Origin: Desulfoglaeba alkanexedens ALDC
GTDB taxonomy: Bacteria > Desulfobacterota > Syntrophobacteria > Syntrophobacterales > DSM-9756
DNA length: 64,000 nt
Direction: 5' to 3'
Assembly (NCBI RefSeq): GCF_005377625.1
Contig: NZ_CP040098.1
Location: forward strand, 930,001 to 994,000
Below are positions 25,488 through 34,497 of the stretch, one piece after another. The notes under the pieces are model-generated. The model had not been told where the DNA came from and made no database searches. It was given only the letters and a program-made list of their open reading frames with translations. Made by a program: the position numbers and the translations under genes. Numbering within the stretch: the first letter of the stretch is position 1; every line of letters begins with the position of its first letter.

Positions 25488-28148
25488 TTACCCGGAGTCC
25501 CCGGCCGCGACTTGAAGGCATTCACCTACAAGCGGCCGGAGATGATCCAGCATCTGGCTGCGATACCTCTCCACGGAATAGCCGTCGGTCATTACCATGT
25601 CCAATTGTCGGGTATGAATGATCAGATAACCCAAAGCCCGCAGACGGCTTACCATGAAAGACGGGCCATGGCCTTCCAGCCGGGCGAACGCGGCGTCTTC
25701 CTTGACCTCGGCATGAAATCCCAGTTCTTCGAGCAGCCCGGCGACCAAGCGGGCTCGAATGATCCGGCGATCCAGGTTGGCGGCTCCTCCCTTGAACTGA
25801 AAGCTCACGTAATTTTCCGAATCCCGCTCGCTCACCAGCGCTTCCACGGTGGAAAAGTGGAATCCAAAACGGGACTGCAGGCTGCAGAAATGCCGAGAGA
25901 TCATGAAATAATTGCGGATGGCGTAAGGCGAATGCAGGGCCGGGTCCAGACCCGGATTGGTGGTGGCCTCCAACAGCACGGAAAGAAACCCCCGGGTATC
26001 GACGGGAGGCGGCCCGTGCCAGGGCACGGCCACCATTCCCTCCCAGAGCGCCCGCATGGGGATGGAATCGATGTTTTCGAGCGATACAAACTTCCCTTCG
26101 GTTTCCGCCTTGAATCCGTCATCGAGGTTGATCACCCAGAACTGCATGGGAACGTCGCAAACCAGCTGCTTACTGGATCGCTCGGGGAAGTGGTGTGTTT
26201 CCCCGAAGCGGAACATTTCGAAGACGGCCTTCTCATGGCAGAATCGCGTGATATCGTGGAAAGTGCGGCAGTTGCCGGGCCGGAAGTCCGGAGAATCCGG
26301 GTCCAGCAGGTTCAGCGGAACGATCCATCGCGCCGCCCCTTCCAGCGCCCGGTGGACCGGACTTCCTTCCATGAGCTTTCGTTGAGGCCGCTCAGAGATC
26401 TCCGGCATTTCAATCCGCCCGTCGTAGACCACCCGTTGGTCGGCGTCCACCGTTACGATGCGTCCGGTGGAAAGGCGCCTGCAGGCATCTGGAACACCAA
26501 ACAGGGCCGGTACGCCGAACTCTCTCGCAACGTTGGCCAGGTGGCCCGCAACGCTTCCCTTTTCACTCACCACCGCAGCCGCCCGGCCGAGGAGGGTGGC
26601 CCAGCGCGGGAGGGCCTGAGCGGTGACGAGGACGCCCCCGGGCGGAAACTGGAGTGCGTCCACGTCCCGCTGAACGACAAAGGCGGTGCCGGTCGCGACG
26701 CCGGCAGACGCAGTGCTTCCGCCTTCCAGGAGGACCGGAGCGTCCCGTCGCGAGGCGTTTCTACGTATCGCCTCCTCCGGCATCCCGGTCGGCAGAAGCG
26801 GCCGGCTCTGCAGCACCACGAAGTCTCCGGAAGGGTCCAGGGCCCACTCGATGTCCTGCGGTGACCCGTAGTGGGCCTCGATCCGGAGGGCCAGCCGGGC
26901 GAGGGCCGCCGCTTGGTCTTCGTGGAGGCAAGGCTCAGACCGTTCTGCGCCCACCACGTCCAGGCGGCACACGCCTTCGTCGGGATCGCATACGAATCGC
27001 AACGACTTGTCCGCGATATCGCGCCGCAGCACACGGTGCGGCGGCTCGCGGGACACCACGAAAAGATCCGAGACCGCACTGCCGTCCACCACCGGCTTCG
27101 GAAGGCCCCAGACCCCATGGATCACGAGTTCGTCCTCACGGAGATTCAACGGATTTCTCGTGTAGAGCACACCGCTCGCCACCGCGTCCACCATTTCCAG
27201 GCAGCCGACACACATGGCGATGTCCTCGTCCCGGATGCCGCGGTGGAGGCGGTAGGTCATGGCGGTGAGCCCGTACTTGCCGGCTACGACTTCTTTGTAG
27301 GCTTGGAGCACGTTGTCGGCACTGACGTTGAGTTCCGACCGGTACTGGCCCGCAAAGGAGACGCCCGGAAGATCCTCGCCCAGAGCGCTGCTCCGTAGAG
27401 CCAGCCGAACCGGACCGGCCGTTCGATTCTGAAGCAGCTTCAATTGTTCTTCGATGGCTTCCCGTAGATCTGAAGGCAGGGGGGAACGGATGATGAGCTG
27501 CTGGATGTCCGCACTGAGGCTGTAGAGTTCGTCCAGGCGTTCCGCATCCGCGGACTGAAGGCGCCGGTCGATCTCAGCCTGGAGGCCTGTTTCAGCAAGG
27601 AAACGCTGGTAGCCCCGGGCGGTAACCACAAAACCCCGGGGAACACGAAACCCGAGCCGGTTGGCGACCTCCCCCAGGTTGGCCATCTTGGCTCCCACCA
27701 AGTCCGCGGCATGAGCCCCCACGTCCTCCAGAGCGACGACCAGGGGAGCGGCCCGGGTTGCAGGAGCCGAACTGTGGATGAACGGGTTGATCTTCTTCTG
27801 AATGTCTCGGAACCGGTCGTAAAGTTCCGTGTATTTGCCAGGTGCGAGCGCGTCCAGGTGCCGGATGATCTGGAAAACGCTGGTGGACACCCGGGTGCAG
27901 CGCGACCGGACAAAGGTCATGCCGAACGGACGATTCCCTCGAATCATCTCTTCCATCTCCGCCATGACCTCCAGCGCCCGGTTGTTGGCGTTGAGCAACA
28001 GCTTGAAGTGATGATATCGGGCCTTGAAAGCGAGCCGCAGCTGCTCCAGTTCCTCCGGAGGCGGGGGCGTCGAAGGGCCCACGTCTCCGAGCACCCATTT
28101 TCGCAACGCCTTGCGAAGCTTTCCGGCCCTTTCCCTTTTCCACATCAT
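25488..28148 (-). CDS. PEP-synthase-related protein with unfamiliar C-terminal domain, copy 1
   Basis: An 886-aa protein. Seen in order: an N-terminal helical domain (1-135) shared only with the paralogue at 40969; a PEP/pyruvate-kinase-type ATP-grasp domain (about 150-460) with GAKMANLGE, RSSALGED, SFAGQY and the closing VLQSRP; a swivelling phosphohistidine domain with GSVAGHLANVAREFGVP (His near residue 533); then about 280 aa that do not resemble the PEP-binding TIM barrel. So it could accept phosphate from ATP onto His, but lacks the domain that makes or uses PEP. It is operonic with the GAF kinase and close to TauE/SafE and receiver genes. The function is unknown; a phosphate relay or acceptor for a new substrate is possible. 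Confidence 0.85.
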   Translation of the reverse strand: MMWKRERAGKLRKALRKWVLGDVGPSTPPPPEELEQLRLAFKARYHHFKLLLNANNRALEVMAEMEEMIRGNRPFGMTFVRSRCTRVSTSVFQIIRHLDALAPGKYTELYDRFRDIQKKINPFIHSSAPATRAAPLVVALEDVGAHAADLVGAKMANLGEVANRLGFRVPRGFVVTARGYQRFLAETGLQAEIDRRLQSADAERLDELYSLSADIQQLIIRSPLPSDLREAIEEQLKLLQNRTAGPVRLALRSSALGEDLPGVSFAGQYRSELNVSADNVLQAYKEVVAGKYGLTAMTYRLHRGIRDEDIAMCVGCLEMVDAVASGVLYTRNPLNLREDELVIHGVWGLPKPVVDGSAVSDLFVVSREPPHRVLRRDIADKSLRFVCDPDEGVCRLDVVGAERSEPCLHEDQAAALARLALRIEAHYGSPQDIEWALDPSGDFVVLQSRPLLPTGMPEEAIRRNASRRDAPVLLEGGSTASAGVATGTAFVVQRDVDALQFPPGGVLVTAQALPRWATLLGRAAAVVSEKGSVAGHLANVAREFGVPALFGVPDACRRLSTGRIVTVDADQRVVYDGRIEMPEISERPQRKLMEGSPVHRALEGAARWIVPLNLLDPDSPDFRPGNCRTFHDITRFCHEKAVFEMFRFGETHHFPERSSKQLVCDVPMQFWVINLDDGFKAETEGKFVSLENIDSIPMRALWEGMVAVPWHGPPPVDTRGFLSVLLEATTNPGLDPALHSPYAIRNYFMISRHFCSLQSRFGFHFSTVEALVSERDSENYVSFQFKGGAANLDRRIIRARLVAGLLEELGFHAEVKEDAAFARLEGHGPSFMVSRLRALGYLIIHTRQLDMVMTDGYSVERYRSQMLDHLRPLVGECLQVAAGDSG

Positions 28149-28288
28149 CGGACCTTGTCACCCCGCCCGGCGGTCAGGACCTACCGACCGGATTCGGTTG
28201 CATCGCTCCGTAACCATGACGGGCCTCAAAACCGCCATTGCTGTCTCCAGCCGATGGTCCCATGGCCACCCATCCCCAGGGGCTTATT

Positions 28289-28338
28289 CCGCAGGAGCCG
28301 ACACGCCTTCTGTCGCCGGCAAACCGGCTCCCTTAGGG
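28289..28338. repeat. REP-like degenerate pair
   Basis: GCAGGAGCCGACACGCC and GTCGCCGGCAAACCGGCTCC, a decayed member of the family at 6753 and 13509, just after the stop of the small membrane protein. Confidence 0.6.
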
Positions 28339-28340
28339 GT

Positions 28341-29048
28341 TCACACTTCCTTCTTGGCGGCTTTCTTCATTTCCAGGCCGCAGCCTTCACAAAGAAGGAA
28401 AATCGCATAGCCCCACCACAGCGTGTAGATCACGTAAAAGATCAGAGCGAAGCTGAGAATACCCGCCCGAGAAGCGGCCTTTTCGGGGCTGATGCCATAA
28501 AAATTGTAGCCGACTTCCATCCCTTTAGCGATGGGTTCTTCCAGGAAAGACGCCAGCTTGAACTCCTCCTGCTCGTTGAAGGCCTTCTGTGCCGCCTTCA
28601 TGAAGGACCACCAAGCGAAAAGCACTTCCCGCTCGTTGAATCCATAGCGCTCGGAGACTTCCTGGCCGTTGTTGTAGTACATGGCCTCGGCGTCCTTCAG
28701 AGCAGCCTCCACCAAGCGGCCCAGGTCGCCGGAGACCTTGAGCTGAGCTCCATTCTGCCAAACTTCGGCACCACCCTCCATCAAGACCTTCCGAGCATCA
28801 GACGCCACCTTTTCGGATGCCATGGCTACATCCACGGTAAAGGTGTGGCCTTTCCTGGCTTCCACCTTTTCCAGCAAGGCGGGGAAGTAGTACGTGGATC
28901 CCTTCGCGATGGTGTTGAACAGGCGGTCGGAAGCGTGGAAGGCGTTTTCGCCGCCGAACAGCGGCATGAACATGACCGCCAGCACCACCAAGAAGGACAC
29001 CAAAAGAACGGCTCCCTGGGAAAACGCTTTCTTGTCTCGAACCAACAT
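28341..29048 (-). CDS. Two-helix membrane protein linked to TauE/SafE, unknown function
   Basis: A 235-aa protein: one N-terminal transmembrane helix (residues about 12-30), a periplasmic domain of about 160 aa, and a second helix near the C-terminus (AGILSFALIFYVIYTLWWGYAIFLL) followed by a short tail with CEGCG. I do not recognise the domain. It starts one base after the stop of the TauE/SafE-type gene (TGAG ATG), so it is tightly coupled to that exporter and probably works with it. The CxxC-like CEGC pair near the membrane could bind metal or be redox-active. Confidence 0.75.
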   Translation of the reverse strand: MLVRDKKAFSQGAVLLVSFLVVLAVMFMPLFGGENAFHASDRLFNTIAKGSTYYFPALLEKVEARKGHTFTVDVAMASEKVASDARKVLMEGGAEVWQNGAQLKVSGDLGRLVEAALKDAEAMYYNNGQEVSERYGFNEREVLFAWWSFMKAAQKAFNEQEEFKLASFLEEPIAKGMEVGYNFYGISPEKAASRAGILSFALIFYVIYTLWWGYAIFLLCEGCGLEMKKAAKKEV

Positions 29049-29049
29049 C

Positions 29050-30339
29050 TCAGGCCTCCCCTCGCAATGTCTTGAGGTTAGCGAAGAACTTGCTGATGAT
29101 CCAGAAGGCGAAAATGCTCACGACGATGAAGAACGCCCAGTTGCCGATGACGGCGATGAACTTGGCCGTCGAAGGTGACAGCGTGATGATTTTCATGTCG
29201 GCCAGCTTCCCGGGAAGGGCGAAAAGCCGATTGATAAATCCGGCCAGTATCGCCACCGCGTAGAAACCCCGGATGTAGATCCCCTTCACGACCTTGGTGG
29301 TGAGGGCCCCGAGTTGAATCCCAAGGAGTGATCCCAGGAGCATGCCCATGGCGAGGGTGTAGAAGATGTACCCATAGATGGCGTACTGGCTGATGGAGGC
29401 GTAGCCCGCGGTGAAGATGATCTGCAGAATGTCCGTCCCCACGGTGGTGAAGGACGAAACCCCCAGAATGTAAACGAAAATGGGGAATGTGAGGAAGCCG
29501 CCGCCCACACCCATGATGGCGGCCACGAAACCCACCAGGGCGCCGGCAATCACCACGAACACAGCGGGGATCTTTTTTCCCCCCGGCACCAAGTCTTCAT
29601 CGAAGCGGATCATCGGCGGCAGGTTCGCGCCTTGCAAGCGGGCGGGCAGACCCACCTTGCCGGTAGCCGCTTCTTTACCATGGGGGCTCTCGCCGTGATG
29701 GGCTCCCACGTCGGCGCCGCTCTTACGCAGCCTGAGAAAATCGGAAAGCGCGTAGATCCCCAGGAACCCGAGAAGGACCACGTAGACCACGCTGATGAAG
29801 GTATCGCTCATGACCGGGTTCTTCTCGTAGATGGCTCGGTTGATGACGCCGCCTCCGGTGACGCCGATACCGGATCCCACGAGAAACCAGACGGCCAAAG
29901 GCACCGAGACATTCCCCAGCTTCTTGTGAACGGCCGTCCCCATGATGGCCTTGGCAAAAATGTGAAAAAGATCGGTCCCGACGGCAAGGATGCCCTTGAT
30001 GCCGGCGCTCATGAGGGCCGGCGTGATGATGAACCCGCCTCCGGCTCCGATGCAGCCGGTGATGAGCCCGGCACACACCCCGATCAAGATGGAAACGAGA
30101 AAGATGGAGGGTGTGTAATAGGCCGGACTGTATGCGTGTTTCCCGCCCAGGATGGACGGCAGGTCGCCGTCGCCCGCCGCGAAGACGACCGAGAGAAGGA
30201 CGGCCGGAAGCGCCAGGAGTCCCAAGATGGCCAGCCGTTTGCGGCTTCTCAGGATGTTCATCGACGCCTCATAGTCCCACCGGGCGTGGGCCATGGATGC
30301 CATGAGCAACAGGTCGTAGATCTTTCGAACGCTTTTCAT
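29050..30339 (-). CDS. TauE/SafE-family anion exporter, long form
   Basis: A 429-aa inner-membrane protein with about nine helices. Seen: two copies of the family motif (GCIGAGGGFIITPAL near residue 94 and GVGGGFLTFPIFVYILGVSS near 275), each followed by a VGTDL/VGTDI sequence. This inverted-repeat design is the TauE/SafE hallmark; members export sulfite, sulfoacetate or similar anions, or act as permeases. A cytoplasmic or periplasmic loop of about 60 aa with SGADVGAHHGESPHGKEAATG separates the halves. The substrate is unknown. It is followed by the small membrane protein with no gap. Confidence 0.88.
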   Translation of the reverse strand: MKSVRKIYDLLLMASMAHARWDYEASMNILRSRKRLAILGLLALPAVLLSVVFAAGDGDLPSILGGKHAYSPAYYTPSIFLVSILIGVCAGLITGCIGAGGGFIITPALMSAGIKGILAVGTDLFHIFAKAIMGTAVHKKLGNVSVPLAVWFLVGSGIGVTGGGVINRAIYEKNPVMSDTFISVVYVVLLGFLGIYALSDFLRLRKSGADVGAHHGESPHGKEAATGKVGLPARLQGANLPPMIRFDEDLVPGGKKIPAVFVVIAGALVGFVAAIMGVGGGFLTFPIFVYILGVSSFTTVGTDILQIIFTAGYASISQYAIYGYIFYTLAMGMLLGSLLGIQLGALTTKVVKGIYIRGFYAVAILAGFINRLFALPGKLADMKIITLSPSTAKFIAVIGNWAFFIVVSIFAFWIISKFFANLKTLRGEA

Positions 30340-30438
30340 CGTCTCCCGCCTCTCCTCAAAATGTTGATGGGGTCACGTTCCATTCGGCTCATACCGCAGG
30401 GGCCCGCCGCCGGCTTCCCGGCGCTCGGCCCTAAATCC

Positions 30439-30650
30439 TTGGTAGCGTAGAAAATAATAGACCTAATATTTGATGCTAAATTCTATTTCCCCTCCCCTTG
30501 TGGGAGGGGATTAAGGGGAGGGGAATGTAACTGCTTGCCATGCGTTAATTTTCTCACCCTCACCCCAACCCTCTCCCATCAAGGGAGAGGGAGACTTTTT
30601 GACCTTCGTTAACCTTTTTGCTTAAGGTCTCCACTTTAGAACGCTACCAA
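30439..30650. mobile_element. MITE-like element with 10-bp terminal inverted repeats
   Basis: TTGGTAGCGT (30439-30448) and ACGCTACCAA (30641-30650) are perfect inverted termini around 192 bp. Inside are an AT-rich left part, a CCCCTCCCCTTGTGGGAGGGG palindromic stretch, a CTCTCCCATCAAGGGAGAGG palindrome, and a right part with GACCTTCGTTAACC. The right part recurs in reverse complement at 38149-38210. No gene. It lies between the TauE/SafE gene and the receivers. Confidence 0.6.
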
Positions 30651-30696
30651 ATCCTTTCGGACAGGCTCCGACCATGCACCTCATCTCCCGGCGGCG

Positions 30697-31125
30697 TCAT
30701 GCAGGCCGCCCAGCGATCACCTCCTTCCGCCTTTGGATCCGCTTTTCCTGGAGCGCCTTTTTCTTGTAGGCGTCCTGGACCTTGTAAAGCAGTTCATCGA
30801 TGTCCATGGGTTTCATCAGGTAGTCGAAGGCACCCAGTTCCATGCCCTGGATGGCCACCTCCACACTGGCATGTCCGGTGAGCATGATCACTTCCACCAG
30901 GGGATTCATGGACTTGATGGCCTTGAGTGTTTGGATGCCGTCCATGCCGGGCATCTTGACGTCCAACACCACCACGTCCACCGGCTGCCTCCTGATGAGG
31001 TCAAGGGCTTCTTCGCCGCTTCTCACCCCCTGAACGTCCACGCGGCGCTTCTTCAGGCGCTTAACGAGCGTCTCGAGAAACTCCGCCTCGTCATCGACGA
31101 GCAACACTCGTATGGCTTCCACCAC
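30697..31125 (-). CDS. Single-domain response regulator
   Basis: A receiver of about 142 aa with a short basic C-terminal helix and no output domain. Seen: acidic pair DDE, phosphoacceptor Asp in VVLDVKMPGMDG, Thr in LTGHAS and Lys in YLMKPMD, so all key residues are intact. It is the last of three receivers transcribed together with the kinase at 32034. I chose GTG at 31125 because AAGGAGG precedes it and the upstream gene ends at 31128. Confidence 0.92.
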   Translation of the reverse strand: MVEAIRVLLVDDEAEFLETLVKRLKKRRVDVQGVRSGEEALDLIRRQPVDVVVLDVKMPGMDGIQTLKAIKSMNPLVEVIMLTGHASVEVAIQGMELGAFDYLMKPMDIDELLYKVQDAYKKKALQEKRIQRRKEVIAGRPA

Positions 31126-31127
31126 CG

Positions 31128-31523
31128 TCACCTCCTTCGCTCCACCGCCTGCTCGATCTTTTCTATGAGTTCCGCCAGGTCGCACGGCTTCGTCAGGTAA
31201 TCGAAAGCTCCAAGTGCCATGCCCTCCCGGGCCGACTGTTCCGAACCGTGGCCGGTGAGCATGATGACCGGCATGTCCGGATCCATCTTCTTGAAGATCT
31301 TGAGCACCTCGATCCCGTCCAGATCTTCCATCTTCAGATCGAGCACGGCCACGTCGAAGGGCTGCCGCCGGAGTGCCTGGATTCCTGCCGTGCCGTTGAT
31401 TGCTGCGGTCACTTCGATCCCTCTTCGTGCCATCCGCTTTTTCAGCACGTCCACGTAGCCGACCTCGTCGTCCACCAGGAGCAGCCGGATGGGACCGGTG
31501 GCTTTGCCTTTCCCTTTTTCCAT
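31128..31523 (-). CDS. Single-domain response regulator
   Basis: A 131-aa receiver without output domain. Seen: DDE acidic pair, Asp in VAVLDLKMEDLDG, Thr in LTGHGS, Lys in YLTKPCD. A stretch KMEDLDG replaces the usual KMPGMDG after the phosphoacceptor. It lies two bases from the next receiver and 15 bp after the previous one. Confidence 0.92.
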   Translation of the reverse strand: MEKGKGKATGPIRLLLVDDEVGYVDVLKKRMARRGIEVTAAINGTAGIQALRRQPFDVAVLDLKMEDLDGIEVLKIFKKMDPDMPVIMLTGHGSEQSAREGMALGAFDYLTKPCDLAELIEKIEQAVERRR

Positions 31524-31538
31524 GACGACCCGCCCCGT

Positions 31539-31973
31539 TCAGTCCCCGCGGCGAAGGACGATGCTCTGAGCCTTGGCTTCGATAATCTTCTGTTCATGAC
31601 GGGCTTTCTTGTCTCTCGCTTCCTTCACCTTGCCCAAAAGCTCCTCGATATCGCATGGCTTCATCAGGTAATCGTGGGCTCCAAGCTTCATGCCTTCGAT
31701 AGCCGTTTCCACGGTGGCATGACCCGTAAGCATGATCACCTCCAGCAGGGGAAACCGGCTCTTGATCTCCCGGAGCGTCTCGATCCCATCCATGCCGGGC
31801 ATCTTTACGTCCAGGACGACCACGTCCACGCCCTTCATGCCGTCGAGCTTTTCCAGGGCTTCCGCCCCGCTGAAAGCCGTCACCACGTCCAAGCCCCGCT
31901 TGGTCAACCGCTTGGTCATGGTGTCCACAAAGGGAACTTCATCGTCCACCAGCATCACGCGGATGTCTTTCAT
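31539..31973 (-). CDS. Single-domain response regulator
   Basis: A 144-aa receiver with a charged C-terminal helix. Seen: DDE, Asp in VVLDVKMPGMDG, Thr in LTGHAT and Lys in YLMKPCD. GGAGGGCGAG precedes the ATG. It sits 60 bp after the kinase gene at 32034-33818 and is its most probable cognate partner. Confidence 0.93.
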   Translation of the reverse strand: MKDIRVMLVDDEVPFVDTMTKRLTKRGLDVVTAFSGAEALEKLDGMKGVDVVVLDVKMPGMDGIETLREIKSRFPLLEVIMLTGHATVETAIEGMKLGAHDYLMKPCDIEELLGKVKEARDKKARHEQKIIEAKAQSIVLRRGD

Positions 31974-32033
31974 CTCGCCCTCCGTCCTTCGCTGTTCTTT
32001 CGGTCGCCGTCACGAGGTGCCGTCCCGAAGCCG

Positions 32034-33818
32034 TCATCGATCGGGTTCGGACGCCGCCAGGCTGCCCCCTCCCGCCACGGGAAGGTGAATATGAAAGGTC
32101 GTCCCTAACCCCACAGCGCTGTTGACCGTTATGTCGCCGCCCATCTTCTTGACGATCCCATAGCAGATGGACAGCCCCAGGCCCGTCCCTTTCCCTACAG
32201 GCTTCGTTGTGAAGAAAGGATCGAAGATGCGCTGCAGATTCGCCTTGGGAATCCCTTCGCCCGTATCCGCCACATCCACCACCAGGAATCCGTCTTCCAA
32301 CCGGGTGGTGATGTCGATGGCCCCCCCTTTACGCTCCATGGCGTCGATGGCGTTGTTGATGAGATTCAGGAGTACCTGCTGCATTTCGGACGGGGACACG
32401 GCGATGGGCGGGAGCTCAGGGGTGAGGTGCGTCCGAATCCGGATATTGGCGAATCGGGCGCGCTGTTCCGAAAGGCCCACCACTTCCTGCACCAGTTCGT
32501 TGATCGACACCACCTGGACCTTGGGATCCGTCCGCCTCGCAAAACTCAACAACTTGTGGGTGATTTCCTTGCAGCGAGCCCCCTGGGTCTTGATCTGCGT
32601 CAGAGCGCGACGGACTTCCTCCAAGGTTTCCGTACTTTCCGCCCGTAGTTCCTCCAGCAGATCCTCCACCCACCCCGCCTCCTCCACCATGATGGCCACC
32701 GGGTTGTTGATCTCGTGAGCGATCCCCGCCGCCAGCTCGCCCACCGAAGCCAGCTTCCCCGCTTCGATGATCTGCTCGTTCATCATCTCTTTTTCCCGAT
32801 CCGCCTGGACGATCCGTTTCACCGTCCTTCTCGCGAGATAGACGGCCATACCGCCGATCATGCAGGCGCTCAGGATGATGAGACCCACAGTGATGCTCCG
32901 CGCTTCATAAAGATCCCTGAATGCGTCGTGAACGCTCTGCTGAAACACCAGGATCCAGTCCCCGTTCTTCAGGACGGTGGCGAGATAAATCGTTTCGGAA
33001 TGGGTCGTCGGGTTTCGATCCTCGAAGATCTTCACATCAGGATGCCGTTCCAATCTAAAGGACTCGTATCCGGGCGGCGCCGACAGCCCTTCACCGGGCA
33101 TCAGCGAAATCGTCTGCTCTGGCCGCCCTTCGAACAACTCCACGAACTTTTCCGGTAACAGCGCGGGCTTGTCGACGGACTGGGTCTGCAATTCCCCGTC
33201 TCGGTTGATGATGACGGCATGCCCTGTCTTCCCGACCCTGAGGTTTTCCACCAAGCGGTTGAAATGAACAAAATCGATGGTGGAGCGAAGAATCCAGGAA
33301 GCGCCGTCGCCTCCCACGCGGATGGCGACGATAAAGTGCGGCAGGCCCCGCACCCCCAGAAACACGTCGCTGATGGTGTACGGATTGGACATCGCCCGCA
33401 GAAACCACTGGGCATCGGCGTAATTGACACGCCTCAGCTTGAAAGGCCCCGCATAAGCCACCTGAACCCCTTCCTCATTGACAAACCCCAGGTCAACAAA
33501 CGTCCCGCCATGGTGCTCTTGCAGCGACTGCAGCAGATTCTCCAAGACCCTTTCGTCGCTCAACTGCTCAGGGGAGTAGATCGAACCGATCACCCGGATG
33601 TCGGCGAGTTTCTCCCGCAGGAAACTGTCGATGTTTTCCCGATGTCTTTCCACCAGGGCCGCCAGATGATCCATGACCTTGTGTTTGTAAGCGGTCTGAA
33701 ACTGATAGCCGGCGATGGCCGCGATAAGAAGCAGCGGCGTGCACGAAACCACAATGATGATCAAGACAATGCTCCGGGTCAAAGACCGGTAGTACTTGTC
33801 TTCACTCATGTCCGCCAT
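32034..33818 (-). CDS. Membrane sensor histidine kinase with dCACHE-type sensor
   Basis: A 594-aa kinase: N-terminal helix (about residues 16-38), an extracytoplasmic double-CACHE-like domain of about 270 aa, a second helix (about 312-332), then a kinase core. Seen: H-box [15 protein letters not shown]-box NLINNAIDAM, DTGEGIP and [15 protein letters not shown]. This is the NtrB-like HisKA/HATPase type found with receivers in deltaproteobacteria. The CACHE sensor suggests a small organic or inorganic anion ligand. It heads an operon with three receivers. The start at 33818 has GGAG about 10 bp upstream. Confidence 0.93.
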   Translation of the reverse strand: MADMSEDKYYRSLTRSIVLIIIVVSCTPLLLIAAIAGYQFQTAYKHKVMDHLAALVERHRENIDSFLREKLADIRVIGSIYSPEQLSDERVLENLLQSLQEHHGGTFVDLGFVNEEGVQVAYAGPFKLRRVNYADAQWFLRAMSNPYTISDVFLGVRGLPHFIVAIRVGGDGASWILRSTIDFVHFNRLVENLRVGKTGHAVIINRDGELQTQSVDKPALLPEKFVELFEGRPEQTISLMPGEGLSAPPGYESFRLERHPDVKIFEDRNPTTHSETIYLATVLKNGDWILVFQQSVHDAFRDLYEARSITVGLIILSACMIGGMAVYLARRTVKRIVQADREKEMMNEQIIEAGKLASVGELAAGIAHEINNPVAIMVEEAGWVEDLLEELRAESTETLEEVRRALTQIKTQGARCKEITHKLLSFARRTDPKVQVVSINELVQEVVGLSEQRARFANIRIRTHLTPELPPIAVSPSEMQQVLLNLINNAIDAMERKGGAIDITTRLEDGFLVVDVADTGEGIPKANLQRIFDPFFTTKPVGKGTGLGLSICYGIVKKMGGDITVNSAVGLGTTFHIHLPVAGGGSLAASEPDR

Positions 33819-33864
33819 CCGTCGCCCGCTCCATCAGCAGTCAGCCCTCTTCTCTTCGCCTTCG

Positions 33865-34272
33865 TCAGCGGTCGGCTCCGTCCCTTCGCGATCCACGGCC
33901 GGGGTAAACCTGCGCCAGCACCCCCGCTACGGCCGCCTTGAGCCTTTCCGCATTGCCTCCCTTGGTAACCAGCGCCGCTGCATGTCGCACCACTTCCGGA
34001 TCCTCCTGCTCGGCGGCGAAGGAGTGGATCACGATAGGAAGCGCCGGCCGCCGGGCCACGAGGCTTTCGATCAAGGCGAGGCTGCAGCCGAAGGCGATCT
34101 CGGTATCCAAAACGAGAAGATCGCACCGGTCGTGGGAATTAAGCAGGCGGATCAGGTCCGTCCCGTCTCTGGCCAGAATCACCTCGTAGCCCTCCCGCCC
34201 CAATTCTCGTTTGAGAAAGTCGCGAACATGCCGGTTGCGATCTGTCACCAGGATTCTGAAAGCATCCGTCAT
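33865..34272 (-). CDS. Receiver-like protein with altered acidic pocket
   Basis: A 135-aa single receiver domain. The phosphoacceptor Asp (LLVLDTEI), a Ser (VIHSFA) and the Lys (LVTKGG) are present, but the usual DD pair at the end of strand 1 reads TDRN, so metal binding is likely weakened. It stands upstream of the kinase and may be a modulator rather than a normal output partner. AGGAAAGAA precedes the ATG. Confidence 0.85.
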   Translation of the reverse strand: MTDAFRILVTDRNRHVRDFLKRELGREGYEVILARDGTDLIRLLNSHDRCDLLVLDTEIAFGCSLALIESLVARRPALPIVIHSFAAEQEDPEVVRHAAALVTKGGNAERLKAAVAGVLAQVYPGRGSRRDGADR

Positions 34273-34497
34273 TTCTTTCCTGCCCGCATGTTCGGCTCGA
34301 AGGTCCGCCGCAGGCCACCGCTCCCCTGCCGTCGACGTCTCGCAATGCCGTGTCTACGAAAGGGCAATCGGTGTGCCAAGGCGGAAAAGGGCGGCCTTCC
34401 TTCTAGAAGCCTCGTATTCTCTGCGGTGCAAGCCTGTGGGTGTGGCAGTGATGATGAGATGGGGAGGGGATGAACTGTCAGGAAACTTTACGGTTCG

